A stretch of DNA of 64,000 nucleotides from Gemmatimonadales bacterium (GCA_041390145.1 JAWKQM010000003.1:234254-298253); one strand, 5' to 3'. Shown: positions 42,130-51,653, counted from the first letter of the stretch. The notes: generated by a model not told the origin, from the sequence alone. Program-made: numbers and translations.

Positions 42130-43598
42130 CGGCCGCCCCGCTGGGCGGCCAGCGCCTGATCCGCCGCGGTCAGTCCAGCGACCGAGAGCCACCGGTTCGG
42201 CTGCAGCGCCAGCGACCGGGTGAATGCCTGCTTCGCCTCGTTCGGGCGGTTCATGGCCAGGAGCATTTCGCCGCGGAGTTCCCAGGTCGGCTTGACGATG
42301 GACGGCGGGCCAAACTCCACCGGCATGCCGTCCTCGATCCGGTTCGCTTCATCGAGGATCAGGAGCGCCTCGTCCTGATGCCCGGCCTGGTAGGCGATGG
42401 CGGCGTCGAGCGCCCTGGACAGGGCGTTCACGGCAGCGGGCAATGTGTAGTCGGGCCGTGCCTCGACTCGTGCCCGGAGCGCCGGGAACCGCTCGCGCTG
42501 GGCGGCCGCGACCTCCGGCTCCCCGCGCTGCAGCGCCGCATACCCCTGCGCAAAGGCGTCGGCCGCCTCCGACCCCACCGCGGTATTACTCGTCTGCAGC
42601 GGCGCATACAGATACGGCTCCCGCCACTCGCGGCCATTGACGATCTGCGCGGCCCGCATGTCGAGCGCGTAGCTGGCGCGGCCTCCGCTGAGCGGTGTAC
42701 TCGCGTGCGCCAGGGTGCGGCGGAGGAGCGCCTCTGCGTCCGCCGCACGGCCCAGCTGGAGCAGGCCGTATTGCAGCCACTGGGTGTAGTGCCCCGGCGT
42801 CCATTTCGAGCTGTCGGGTCCGGAGGCGATGATGTTCTGGCTGACCACCTCGTTCCACATGCCGAGCGCCAGGAAGATGTGCGTGGTCATGTGCTGCGCG
42901 TGGGGCGCGCCGGGCGCGATCTGCGAGTAGGCGCGCGCGGCCGGCAGCCCGAGAATGGCGTGGTCGGGGTCGTCGAAGGAGTGGATGGTGTAGTGGGCAG
43001 CGCCGGGGTGGTCGGGGTGCTGCTGCAGCAGGGCGAGCGAAATGGCGCCGGCCCGCATGTAGGTCGGCACCACCCGGTCACCCTGGCTCAGTCCGAGCAG
43101 CGAGAGCGCGTAGAACGCCTGCGCCTCTGCATCGGCGGGAAAGTCCTCGGCCAGCCGTTCCATCGCCGCGGCATAGAGTGTATCGCGGCCGGGCTTGGTA
43201 CCGCCGTCGCCGTATAGCTGCTCGACCGCGGCGAGGTAGCCCCGCTCCCGGGCGGTGGGGGCCATGCGCTGCCGCGCCTCCGGCGTCGCCGCGAGGCGCG
43301 CCAGGACGGCCCGGCCTGCCGCGCTGTCCTGCTGGTTCCAGACGGGGTGGTTCAGGGTCATCGCCTCGCCCCAGTACGCCATGGCGAAGCCGGGCTGGCG
43401 TCGCTGGGCTTCCTGGAAGGCCTGGGCGGCGGAGGCGTACTCGAAGCTGTGAAGGTAGAGGACCCCGCGGATGAACGCGGCTTGGGCCGCCGGCTCGCCC
43501 GAGGTCGGGAAATCAATGGTTCCGAGTCGCGGCTCCTGGGCCTGGGCCGAGAGCGGGGAGGCCAGGACCGTAAGCAGCAACGTCAACGCTCGTGCCAA
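42126..43598 (-). CDS. Exported TPR-repeat protein
   Basis: I start this 490-residue protein at TTG 43598, seven bases after GGAG, because that gives a clean signal peptide (ARALTLLLTVLASPLSAQA); an upstream start near 43676 would place a charged stretch before it. It has many helix pairs, including SFEYASAAQAFQEAQRRQPG and HAQHMTTHIFLALGMWNEVV. The latter is typical of a group of secreted TPR proteins with conserved His residues, whose activity is unknown. It lies in operon with the kinase. Confidence 0.8.
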   Translation of the reverse strand: MARALTLLLTVLASPLSAQAQEPRLGTIDFPTSGEPAAQAAFIRGVLYLHSFEYASAAQAFQEAQRRQPGFAMAYWGEAMTLNHPVWNQQDSAAGRAVLARLAATPEARQRMAPTARERGYLAAVEQLYGDGGTKPGRDTLYAAAMERLAEDFPADAEAQAFYALSLLGLSQGDRVVPTYMRAGAISLALLQQHPDHPGAAHYTIHSFDDPDHAILGLPAARAYSQIAPGAPHAQHMTTHIFLALGMWNEVVSQNIIASGPDSSKWTPGHYTQWLQYGLLQLGRAADAEALLRRTLAHASTPLSGGRASYALDMRAAQIVNGREWREPYLYAPLQTSNTAVGSEAADAFAQGYAALQRGEPEVAAAQRERFPALRARVEARPDYTLPAAVNALSRALDAAIAYQAGHQDEALLILDEANRIEDGMPVEFGPPSIVKPTWELRGEMLLAMNRPNEAKQAFTRSLALQPNRWLSVAGLTAADQALAAQRGGR

Positions 43599-43684
43599 GG
43601 AATAGCTCCGTGGGGGCAGAATGCGGACCAGCAGACTGGGGAATGTCCCCGCGGACGCCCTGGACCGCAAGGGCACCGGAGCTG

Positions 43685-45283
43685 TCAGTCCAGCGACACT
43701 TGCCGCACGGCTGTGACCTCGGGGAGCGCCCGAAGCTGATCGATCACGGCGGGGCTCAACCGGGCGTCGACGCCGATCGCGGCGAGGGCCTGTCCGCCCG
43801 CCTCGAGCCGTGCCACATGGTACTGCCCGATATTGATCGTGGCGGCGGCGAGCGCCGAGCCGACCCGCCCGATGACCCCCGGCACGTCGCGGTTGCGCAG
43901 CAGGACGAGGTCGCCGGCAGGATGGATATCCACGTGGTAGTCGCCGATGCGGACAATGCGCGGGTGCGCCCCTTCGAGCACAGCTCCCCCCACCCGGATG
44001 GTCTCGCCGTCTCCGGTCAACCGCACCTCGAGGTACTCCGCGTAGTCGTCGCGCGGACTGAGGCGGGTGCGCTCCACGGCGATTCCCCGCCCCGTCGCGA
44101 GGTGCATCGCGTTCACGACGTTCACCGCGTCGTGGCCCAGGACTTCCGAGAGCACGCCGATGAGCGCCGCCGCCGAGATCGGCCCCAGCCCATCCTCCTC
44201 GCGACCGGCATAACGGACCTGGACGGTCTTCAGCGGCGCGGCCGTCAGGGTGGCGCCGATCCGGCCCAGCCGTTCTGCCAGGTCAAGCAGTGGCCGGAGC
44301 CGTCGCATCCGCTCCCCGCCGACGCCCGGTGCATTGACCGCCCGGCTGAGGTCGCCGTCGAGGAGTGCCGCGCGAACCGCCGCCGAGATCTCGAGGGCGA
44401 CGTTCTGCTGGGCTTCCTCGGTCGAGGCGCCCAGGTGAGGCGTCAGGACCGCATTGTCCAGTGCGCGAAGGGGGTGGTCGGCCGGGAGCGGCTCCACGCT
44501 GTACACATCGAGGCCCGCCCCGGCGATGGCCCCGGTCCGGAGCGCGTCGACCAGCGCGTCTTCATCGATGATCTCGCCGCGGGCCACGTTCAGGACGATC
44601 GCCGTTGACTTGAGCTTCAAAAGCTGCGGCGCGCCGATGAGGCCCGTCGTGGTTTCGGTCAGGGGCACGTGCACCGACAGGACGTCGGCCTTGGCGAGCA
44701 CCTCCTCCAGCGTGGCGAGGTCGGCGCCGAGCGCTTTGGCGCGATCGGGCTGCAGGAAGGGATCGTATATCAGCACCTGCATCCCGAAGGCCCGGGCGCG
44801 AATGGCGACTTCCCCGCCGATCCGGCCGGCGCCGACCAGGCCCAGCGTCTTGTGGTACAACTCGCCGCCGCCAAGCTTGGCGCGATCCCACGCCCCCGCC
44901 TTCATCGACCGATCCGCCGCCGCCACTCGCCGGACGACGGCGAGCATCAGCGCCATCGTCAGTTCCGCCGCCGAAATGGTGTTGCCCGCCGGCGCGTTCA
45001 GGACCGCGATGCCCTTCTCGGTGGCCGCCTCCACGTCGATCGTGTCGACCCCGACGCCGGCGCGGCCGATGACCTTGAGGCGCGTCGTCGTCTCCATCGC
45101 CTCGCGCGGCACCTTGGCCGCGCTGCGCACGATGACGGCGTCCACCTCGGTGAGCGACTGGGTCAGGTCGGCGAGGCTCTGCCCGGGCTTGGTGATCAGC
45201 TCGAACCGCGGGTCCTCGCGCAGCGGCGCGAGCCCGTCGGCGGCAATCTTGTCGGCAATGAGTACGCGAAAGGTGGCGGTCAT
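43685..45283 (-). CDS. serA: SerA, D-3-phosphoglycerate dehydrogenase
   Basis: This 532-residue enzyme of the long type starts at ATG 45283 in the aminotransferase stop (ATGA). The 2-hydroxyacid dehydrogenase core has GRAGVGVDTIDVEAA, the NAD loop LGLVGAGRIGGEVAIRA, NVARGEIIDEDAL and the catalytic-His segment LTPHLGASTEEAQ. The C-terminal part holds the ASB domain and an ACT domain (about 455-530) likely to bind serine for feedback control. Confidence 0.97.
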   Translation of the reverse strand: MTATFRVLIADKIAADGLAPLREDPRFELITKPGQSLADLTQSLTEVDAVIVRSAAKVPREAMETTTRLKVIGRAGVGVDTIDVEAATEKGIAVLNAPAGNTISAAELTMALMLAVVRRVAAADRSMKAGAWDRAKLGGGELYHKTLGLVGAGRIGGEVAIRARAFGMQVLIYDPFLQPDRAKALGADLATLEEVLAKADVLSVHVPLTETTTGLIGAPQLLKLKSTAIVLNVARGEIIDEDALVDALRTGAIAGAGLDVYSVEPLPADHPLRALDNAVLTPHLGASTEEAQQNVALEISAAVRAALLDGDLSRAVNAPGVGGERMRRLRPLLDLAERLGRIGATLTAAPLKTVQVRYAGREEDGLGPISAAALIGVLSEVLGHDAVNVVNAMHLATGRGIAVERTRLSPRDDYAEYLEVRLTGDGETIRVGGAVLEGAHPRIVRIGDYHVDIHPAGDLVLLRNRDVPGVIGRVGSALAAATINIGQYHVARLEAGGQALAAIGVDARLSPAVIDQLRALPEVTAVRQVSLD

Positions 45284-46368
45284 GATGCAAGCACCTCCTC
45301 GAGCGCGGTCAGTACCCGCTCAAGCTCGGGGAGGGTGTGCTCTCCCATGTGGCCGATCCGGATCGTGGTGTCCTTGAGCTTGCCGTAACCGGCCGAGATC
45401 GTAATCCCCTTTGCCTTCATGGCGGCGTTGACCTCGCTCCCCTTCTTGCCCGGTGGCATCGTCAGGCAGGTCACAGTCCAGGACCGGAAGTCCTCCGGCG
45501 CGAGCACCCGCACCGGGATGCCCCGCGCCGTCATCTCGTCGGCCCAGGCCCAGGTGCGCATGGCCATCGCGTTGTGTCGGTCCCAGCGGCCGGGCATCGT
45601 CTCGGCGTCGATCCGCTCGAGCTGCTTGTCGAGTGCGTAGAGGAGGGAGACCGCGGGCGTGTTGGGGGTCTGATTCTTGAGCGTAAACTTCTCGAACTCG
45701 AGGAAGTCGAAGTAGACCCCGCGGCCTTCCTTCGCCTTGGCGCGCTCGAGGATGTTCGGCTGCGCCACGCCGAAGGCCAGGCCAGGAGGCAGCGCCAAGG
45801 CCTTCTGCGAGCCGGTGAGCACGAAGTCCAGTGCCCACGCGTCGGACTCCACGACATTGCCCGCCACGCCGGTCACACTGTCGACGAGGAGCACCGCATC
45901 CCCCGAGGCATGCACCACCTTGGCCAGCTCGGCGATCGGGTTGAGCGCGCCGGTCGATGTTTCGGAGTGCACGACGGTGACGGCGTCGTACGTGCCGCCC
46001 TTGAGTGCGTCGGCCAGTCGCTCGGGCGTGTGGATTTCGCCCCATTCGGCTTCGAGGACATCCACCTCCAGGCCGCACGCCACCGCGATCTTCTGGAAGC
46101 GGTCGCTGAAGGCGCCGTTGACGAGCGACAAGACCCGCTGCCGTGCGCCGTTCCGGAGCGCGCCCTCCATCAGGCCGGTGGCGGAGGACGAGGAGATATA
46201 GACCGGCCGCTCCGTGCGGAAGACCCGCTGGAGCCGGGGCTGGATCCGGGCGAGGAGGTCCTCCATCCCCTTCCCGCGGTGGCCGATCATCGGGCGGGTC
46301 TGGGCGGCGAGGACGTCGTCAGTGACTTCAGTGGGGCCAGGGAGGAAGAAGCTGCCGAACGGTGCCAT
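45280..46368 (-). CDS. Class V aminotransferase, phosphoserine or serine-type
   Basis: This 362-residue PLP enzyme starts at ATG 46368. FFLPGPTEVTDDVLAA and HRGKGMEDLLARIQP are the N-terminal motifs of the alanine-glyoxylate/serine-pyruvate aminotransferase (SPT) branch of class V. VLLVDSVTGVAG is the cofactor Asp and FVLTGSQKALALPPG carries the Schiff-base Lys. True SerC enzymes belong to a separate branch, but in archaea and some bacteria the SPT branch does the SerC step. Being between serB and serA makes the phosphoserine aminotransferase role likely. Confidence 0.85.
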   Translation of the reverse strand: MAPFGSFFLPGPTEVTDDVLAAQTRPMIGHRGKGMEDLLARIQPRLQRVFRTERPVYISSSSATGLMEGALRNGARQRVLSLVNGAFSDRFQKIAVACGLEVDVLEAEWGEIHTPERLADALKGGTYDAVTVVHSETSTGALNPIAELAKVVHASGDAVLLVDSVTGVAGNVVESDAWALDFVLTGSQKALALPPGLAFGVAQPNILERAKAKEGRGVYFDFLEFEKFTLKNQTPNTPAVSLLYALDKQLERIDAETMPGRWDRHNAMAMRTWAWADEMTARGIPVRVLAPEDFRSWTVTCLTMPPGKKGSEVNAAMKAKGITISAGYGKLKDTTIRIGHMGEHTLPELERVLTALEEVLAS

Positions 46369-46435
46369 GTAGGGGCTCTCAGGTGGGGGCGTGAGACACG
46401 GGACGTGTAAGTATAGATGGGCCGTGGCTGAAGAT

Positions 46436-47098
46436 TCAGCCCGCGGGCGTATGAAGAACTTCCTCCAGGACCGGCAGGAGCGAGGGGGTCCGGATGACCG
46501 CATCTGCGGCCGCGGTCACCGCGGCGCGCTCGACCACCCCGGCAAAGGCGATGAACCGGTCGACTGCAGGCCTGGCTTCGAGATCGGTGATCCCGTCGCC
46601 CACCATGAGGATCGGCCGGGGCAACATGGAGCGCCACCGTTTCATGACCGCGAGCTTTCCACCCGACCGCGCGAGGGGGGACTTTTCGTCGTAATCGAAG
46701 AAGGCGCCGGCGGCGTCGAAATGGATGTCGACCGCCCTCACGACCGTTTGGCTCAGTCCCAGCCACTCGGCGAAGGGAAGGATGGCCTGGCGAAGCCCGC
46801 CGGAAAGGATCCGAACCTCCACGCCGTGCGCTCGAAGCTGCCGCACCGTTTCACGAGCGCCTGGAACCGCCTCCGCGATGTAACGTCGTGCGATCTCCTC
46901 CACGGCGGCGCGGTCGGGCCGGATCAGGCGCAGGCGCGCTCCGTACACGCTCTCAAGCGGCACCTCACCGCGCATGGCGGCGTCCGTCAACGTTGCAATG
47001 ACCTCCCGGTGGCCGGCGGCAAGCTCGTCGATCCCCTCGATTGTCGAGAGGGTCGAGTCACAGTCGAAGACCACGGTGCGGAATTTCAGGGAGACCAT
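46436..47098 (-). CDS. serB: SerB-like phosphoserine phosphatase (HAD)
   Basis: This 220-residue HAD hydrolase starts at ATG 47098. The nucleophile motif is VVFDCDSTLSTIEGIDELA, motif II is RILSGGLRQAI, and motif IV is MVGDGITDLEARPAV. The C1 cap helices contain ESVYGARLRLIRPDR, and there is no ACT domain. The adjacent genes provide the other two serine steps, so the pathway is complete here. Confidence 0.92.
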   Translation of the reverse strand: MVSLKFRTVVFDCDSTLSTIEGIDELAAGHREVIATLTDAAMRGEVPLESVYGARLRLIRPDRAAVEEIARRYIAEAVPGARETVRQLRAHGVEVRILSGGLRQAILPFAEWLGLSQTVVRAVDIHFDAAGAFFDYDEKSPLARSGGKLAVMKRWRSMLPRPILMVGDGITDLEARPAVDRFIAFAGVVERAAVTAAADAVIRTPSLLPVLEEVLHTPAG

Positions 47099-47104
47099 GA
47101 GTCG

Positions 47105-48013
47105 TCAGTTCCGGCGCAGCGCGACATCGTCGCTGCGGATGTTGCGCCCGATCACGAGGACCAGCAGCCGCGGCTCGTAGCCGGGGGCGCTGACTCGCAC
47201 GTACTGGGTGCGACACTGGTCGAGGAGCGAGGCGTCGAAGGTGAGGACGTACTCCCCGTTCTGGTCCGTGAAGGTGGTAAACGAGGTGCCGATGATCTGG
47301 AGGTGGGCCCCGGGCATCGGCGCCCCGCCGTTTACCGTCAGGACCCGGCCGCTCGCGGATCCCATCCGCGGCTCGCCCGGCTTGGTCGAGTCGGGCATGA
47401 CGGTGGGGCATTCCTCGAGGCCATTGTCCGGCATCGACTGGCGCCAGGGGCGCGGATCGCGTGGGGCGAGCCCAAGGCGGGGGCCGAGCTGAATGCCGCC
47501 CGGGGTGCCGGAGGAGGCAGGGGCGGAGGAGGGCGCAGGCTCCGAGGGTGAGGGGGCCGAGGGACCCGGATTGAGAGCGAGCGGCATCGGACGCGGGGGC
47601 GTGATCTTGGGCTGGTTCGCCTCCGCCCCGTCGCCGAGCTTGGTGGCGTCGCCGCCGGGATCGGCCACCGGTGACTGGATCGCCCGGATGGGGTCGGCCT
47701 GCGGATCAGGTGTCTTTTCTGTTCCCCCGGACTTCGGCGGCGGCAGCTTCGGTGGCGGAGCAGCCTGGCGCTGTTGCGCCGCGGGAGGGAGGTAGACCAT
47801 CCGCACCTGCCGCTTGTACAACTGCTCCCGCGCCGCCTGGATCTCTTCGGGCGTCGCAGTGGATTCATCAGCGGTGCTGGTAGGGCGGCGGTGCTGGAGC
47901 CAGATGACGGCCAAGAAGATGGCCGCGTAAAGGGCGAGGGAGATTGCCATGCCCTGCCAGCGCGGCTCGGGTCGAAGCGGTGGCGTGAGCGAAAACGCCT
48001 TGTTGGCAGGCAT
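47105..48013 (-). CDS. Membrane protein with TonB-like N-terminus and carboxypeptidase-regulatory-like domain
   Basis: This 302-residue protein starts at ATG 48013 (TTG 48016 is just before). Residues about 20-40 are a transmembrane helix (MAISLALYAAIFLAVIWL). A Pro/Ser/Ala-rich linker of about 130 residues follows (PPPKLPPPKSGG), as in TonB-type proteins, then a C-terminal beta-sandwich of about 90 residues (SASGRVLTVNGGAPMPGAHL, FTTFTDQNGEYVLTF) of the carboxypeptidase-regulatory or Big-type group. Only six bases separate it from serB, which suggests one transcript with the serine genes. A TATATT box lies six bases before the ATG. Confidence 0.75.
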   Translation of the reverse strand: MPANKAFSLTPPLRPEPRWQGMAISLALYAAIFLAVIWLQHRRPTSTADESTATPEEIQAAREQLYKRQVRMVYLPPAAQQRQAAPPPKLPPPKSGGTEKTPDPQADPIRAIQSPVADPGGDATKLGDGAEANQPKITPPRPMPLALNPGPSAPSPSEPAPSSAPASSGTPGGIQLGPRLGLAPRDPRPWRQSMPDNGLEECPTVMPDSTKPGEPRMGSASGRVLTVNGGAPMPGAHLQIIGTSFTTFTDQNGEYVLTFDASLLDQCRTQYVRVSAPGYEPRLLVLVIGRNIRSDDVALRRN

Positions 48014-48055
48014 CAAGGAAATATAACCCCATATGCGACAGCATGTTGCTTACGA

Positions 48056-49426
48056 TTAGTGCCCGTGATCATCGATCACGACGCGCCCGATCCGGGCCGT
48101 CAGGCGATGGCGAACCCTGCCGAGAAGAATGACGGCGACGGAGGCCAAGCCAAGCACAAGCCCCAACCAGAGCCCCCGGGCGCCTAGCTCGGCACGGAAG
48201 CCGAGGAAGAGACTGGTTGGAATTCCTACGAGCCAGAACCCGATAATGTTGATGATCATCGGCGAGCGAGTGTCGCCGAGCCCCCGCAGCACTCCGCTGG
48301 CCACGACCTGAATGCCGTCAAACACCTGGAAGATGCCTGCCAGCGGGAGGAGCGCGGCTGCCATCACGAGCACCGCCTCCGAGTCGGTGTACAGGCCGGC
48401 GAGCGAGCGCGGGATGGTGAGGAAGAGCGTGCTGGTCAGCACCATGAAGGTGGCGCCGACCATGAGGGCGGTGCGGGCGGAGCGACGCGCGCCCATCGGG
48501 TCGCCACGCCCGACTGCCTGACCGACCAGGACCGCTACGGCGGCCGAGACGCCCAGGGGCACCATGTAGGTGAGGGAGGCCAGGTTGAGCGCCACCTGGT
48601 GCCCCGCCATCTGGTTGGTGCCAATCCGGCCCATCAGGACGCCGGTCAGCCCGAACGCCCCGTACTCGAGCTCGAACTGGGCGCCAATCGGGGCGCCGAG
48701 TCGCAGCATGCGCGCGAGGGGCGCCAGGGTGAACACTTCGGGGCGGATCGGCAGCAGGTGACGGTGCAGCACGGGCCAGCTGAGGCCGAGGAGCAGGAGC
48801 GCCATGATCCAGCGGCTGCAGGTGGTGGCGATGGAGGAGCCGGCGACACCGAGGGGTGGCAGACCGAAGTGGCCGTACACCAGGGCATAGTTGAGGAGGA
48901 TGTTCAGCAGATTCGCCGCGACGATGGTGATCACGATGGCGCGGAGCCGCCCCATCGCCTGGAGGGTCTGGCGAAGGACGGCGTACACGAGAAATGGCAG
49001 GACGCCGGGGATCACGAACCGGGCATAGGTGGCGGCCAGCGGCACGACGTCGGCTGGCTGCTCGAGCCACCGGAAGACGTGCCCGGCCGGCCAGAGGAGG
49101 ATCATGGCCGGGGTGGCGAGGAGCGCGGCGAGGAGCATCCCCCGCTGGATGCCACGGGCGATGGCCGGTTCATCCTGCGCGCCGACCGCCTGTGCGATGA
49201 TGGGGTCGAGCCCCATCAGGACCCCCATGCCGAAAATGGCCACGGCAAAGAAATAGAGGTTGCCCAGGGCGACCGCGGCGAGGGCGGCGGGTGAAACGTG
49301 CCCGACCATGAGCGTATCCACCACGCCCATCAGCATCATGCCGACCTGGACGGTCACGACTGGCACCGCCAGTGTCAGCAGCGCCCGCAATTCGTCACGG
49401 GTTGGGAGGAGCGGCGGTGCGGGCAT
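48056..49426 (-). CDS. MATE-family efflux transporter
   Basis: This 456-residue protein has 12 hydrophobic segments. LTLAVPVVTVQVGMMLMGVVDTLMVGHVS is the typical first helix pair, followed by AALAAVALGNLYFF and, in the second half, LGAPIGAQFELEYGAFG and VGQAVGRGDPMGARR. MATE proteins export cations or dyes by H+ or Na+ antiport. The substrate cannot be read from sequence. It is the first - strand gene after tRNA-Arg(TCT). Confidence 0.92.
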   Translation of the reverse strand: MPAPPLLPTRDELRALLTLAVPVVTVQVGMMLMGVVDTLMVGHVSPAALAAVALGNLYFFAVAIFGMGVLMGLDPIIAQAVGAQDEPAIARGIQRGMLLAALLATPAMILLWPAGHVFRWLEQPADVVPLAATYARFVIPGVLPFLVYAVLRQTLQAMGRLRAIVITIVAANLLNILLNYALVYGHFGLPPLGVAGSSIATTCSRWIMALLLLGLSWPVLHRHLLPIRPEVFTLAPLARMLRLGAPIGAQFELEYGAFGLTGVLMGRIGTNQMAGHQVALNLASLTYMVPLGVSAAVAVLVGQAVGRGDPMGARRSARTALMVGATFMVLTSTLFLTIPRSLAGLYTDSEAVLVMAAALLPLAGIFQVFDGIQVVASGVLRGLGDTRSPMIINIIGFWLVGIPTSLFLGFRAELGARGLWLGLVLGLASVAVILLGRVRHRLTARIGRVVIDDHGH

Positions 49427-49449
49427 GGAAACCGGCAGAGGGAGAGGAA

Positions 49450-49523
<74 letters not shown>

Positions 49524-49670
49524 GCGGGATATAGACGCGTGCAGCGGTGTATGATAGTGTGGCCGGACAAGAACCGACAGCAGGCCCTGCCGTGCCGACC
49601 GGGGAAACCGGACGGGGGTTCCCCGCGTACGGGCACCAATCGCTGTCCACTCATCCTCCCGGAGGCATTG

Positions 49671-50414
49671 GTGCTCGCTCTTCCCCTGCTGGTTGCCGCG
49701 CTTGCCGTCGCCCCCCCTTCCCAGACGGACCCTGCGACCGGCGCCGACGTGATCCGAATGATGCAGGCCAAGTACGAAGGCAAATGGTATCGCACCCTGA
49801 CCTTCGTGCAGGCCACGAAGCACTCCGACGGTTCCGTGGAAACCTGGTACGAGGCGCTGCGGGTCCCGGGTGCGCTGCGGATCGACATCGCGCCCCTGAG
49901 CTCGCAGAGTGTGCTGCTCTTCCGCAACGATTCGATTTACCGATATGTCAACGGGGAGATCAAGCTCGCCCGGCCGCTCGTGCATCCGCTGCTCCTCCTC
50001 GGGTTCGACGTCTACGGGCAGCCGGCCGACAAGACGATCGGCACGCTCACGCAGCTGGGCTATGACCTGTCGAAGGTGCGCGGCGGAACCTGGCAGGGAC
50101 GCAAGGTGTGGATCGTGGGCGCCGCCGAGGGCGACAGCACCACCAACCAATTCTGGGTGGACCAGGAGCGGCTGGTGTTCGTCCGCAGCCTCGGCACGAA
50201 CGCGCAGCGGCCGGGCATCGTGACCGACGTGCAGTTCAACAAGTACGTGCAGCTCGGCCAGGGATGGATCGAGACGGAGGTGCTCTTCCTTGAGAACGGC
50301 GTGCTCAACCTGACCGAGGAGTACAGCGACATGAAGGCCGACCCGACACCGGCGCTCGATGCGGCCATCTTCGAACCGGGGCCCTATCGGGCGCCGGGGT
50401 GGGTTTCCGAGTAG
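49671..50414 (+). CDS. LolA-like outer-membrane lipoprotein-sorting-type protein
   Basis: This 247-residue protein starts at GTG 49671, five bases after GGAGG. It has a signal peptide (LALPLLVAALAVAPPSQ) and then a beta-strand-rich body. KWYRTLTFVQATKHSDGSV, YEALRVPGALRIDIAPL and LFRNDSIYRYVNGEI form the pattern of LolA/LolB-type half-barrels that bind lipid in the periplasm. The second part contains FWVDQERLVFVRSL and YSDMKADPTPALDAAIFEP. The family assignment is by overall pattern only. Confidence 0.6.
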   Translation: MLALPLLVAALAVAPPSQTDPATGADVIRMMQAKYEGKWYRTLTFVQATKHSDGSVETWYEALRVPGALRIDIAPLSSQSVLLFRNDSIYRYVNGEIKLARPLVHPLLLLGFDVYGQPADKTIGTLTQLGYDLSKVRGGTWQGRKVWIVGAAEGDSTTNQFWVDQERLVFVRSLGTNAQRPGIVTDVQFNKYVQLGQGWIETEVLFLENGVLNLTEEYSDMKADPTPALDAAIFEPGPYRAPGWVSE

Positions 50415-50510
50415 CTGGTTCTCGGCACGCCCGTACCGTTGGTTGCGACTCCCGCATCGCGTAGATTCCATCGACACGATTCGGGGGGGCCGGTGCACAA
50501 GAGGAACACG

Positions 50511-51380
50511 GTGACGATGCTGCGCCCTGCCCCCTCCCGGCGGTGGAGTCGGCCGTTTCTCGGAGCGTGCTTCCTCCTTCTCATCGCCTCCCCACCCCTG
50601 CCGGCGCAGCAACCGCTCGGCGGGGGCACTCTCCCGGGCGCGACGGAACTGGCCAACCAGGTCAACAATCCCACTGAACCGATCACGCTGCTGCAACTGC
50701 GGGGGCTGATTGCCCCGGCGTGGAGCGGCTCCTCCGGGGGCGCGACCGCGGTGGAGGCGGAGTTCGTTCTCCCCATCGCCCGCGGTCATCTCATCCCCGT
50801 GATGCAGCTGACGCGCACCACCATCCCCTATCTCTGGATTCCGGACGCCGCTGGGGGCGTCGCCGGATTCGGGGACCTCAATTACTTCGACATCGGCCTG
50901 ATCCCTGCCAAGTGGGGGCGCTGGGGCCCCGGATTCACGATGGTCATCCCGACGGGGGCCTCGACCACCGCGCTCACATCGGGCAAGTGGCAACTCGGCC
51001 CCGCGCTGGCCGCAATTCTCACCAGCGTTCCCAACCTCCAGTTTGGGCTGATCCTCCAGAACCCCATCTCGATCGCCGGGCCCGCTGGGCGGCCCGATAT
51101 CAACGCTCTGACGATCTCTCCGACGCTCACCTACAATTTCCCGGGAGGGTGGTTTGCCGGGGCCAGCGACTTCGCCATGGAATTCAACTGGGAGGATGGC
51201 GGCGCCGCGACCATTCCGCTCGGGCTGCAGGTCGGCCGGGTGGTTCGCCTCGGCCCGCGCCCCCTGGTCTTTTCGGTGGAGGCGGCATCCCTGGTGGCCC
51301 GGGCCTCTGAGGAGGACCCGAAGTGGGTCATCGGGCTGGAGGCGGCGTGGGTGATCAAGCTGCATCCGGGCCTGCGCTGA
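50511..51380 (+). CDS. Porin-like outer-membrane protein, unknown substrate
   Basis: This protein of 289 residues starts at GTG 50511, five bases after GAGGA; ATG 50517 is also acceptable. A signal peptide (FLGACFLLLIASPPLPAQ) is followed by alternating short strands, Gly/Pro turns and aromatic girdle residues: GLIPAKWGRWGPGFTMVIP, GPALAAILTSVPNLQFGL and LTYNFPGGWFAGASDF. It ends in a strand plus a terminal basic residue. That looks like a 10- or 12-strand outer-membrane barrel. No transport partner is encoded beside it. Confidence 0.6.
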   Translation: MTMLRPAPSRRWSRPFLGACFLLLIASPPLPAQQPLGGGTLPGATELANQVNNPTEPITLLQLRGLIAPAWSGSSGGATAVEAEFVLPIARGHLIPVMQLTRTTIPYLWIPDAAGGVAGFGDLNYFDIGLIPAKWGRWGPGFTMVIPTGASTTALTSGKWQLGPALAAILTSVPNLQFGLILQNPISIAGPAGRPDINALTISPTLTYNFPGGWFAGASDFAMEFNWEDGGAATIPLGLQVGRVVRLGPRPLVFSVEAASLVARASEEDPKWVIGLEAAWVIKLHPGLR

Positions 51381-51404
51381 ACCGGGGCGGACCCGACGCC
51401 ACAC

Positions 51405-51433
51405 TTGCGCCCCGGCAGGCACTTAGGTAGCTT
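51405..51433 (+). promoter_or_regulatory. Putative cspA promoter
   Basis: TTGCGC (51405-51410), a 17-base spacer and TAGCTT (51428-51433) lie 220 bases before cspA. Only 24 bases separate it from the upstream gene. Confidence 0.35.
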
Positions 51434-51437
51434 GGTT

Positions 51438-51653
51438 CAGCGGTCGAAGCACGTATACGCGGAACAATTCCGAGTGAACGTTGGGGGCCAGGCTGATGCC
51501 ATGGCCCCCGTTTGTTTGCCCAGACCGCTGGTAGTGATTGGGGAGGTCCCTGACGCTATCGCACCACCCTTCCCGTGAGGGCTTGTCACGGGGCAGTACA
51601 GGTCGGTATACACGGCAACGCCGCGGTCCGATTCAAGAATATGGAGTACAGCA
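51438..51653 (+). promoter_or_regulatory. Long folded leader of cspA
   Basis: The roughly 215-base untranslated region before cspA can fold into nested stems. CAGCGGTC (51438-51445) pairs with GACCGCTG (51523-51530). Inside lies a strong hairpin, GGGGGCCA-GGC/GCC-A-TGGCCCCC (51483-51509), followed by GTTTGTTTG, which looks like an attenuator. CCCGTGA/TCACGGG (51572-51592) is a third stem. Long structured leaders control csp mRNAs in other bacteria through temperature or RNA-chaperone feedback; here that is inferred. Confidence 0.5.
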
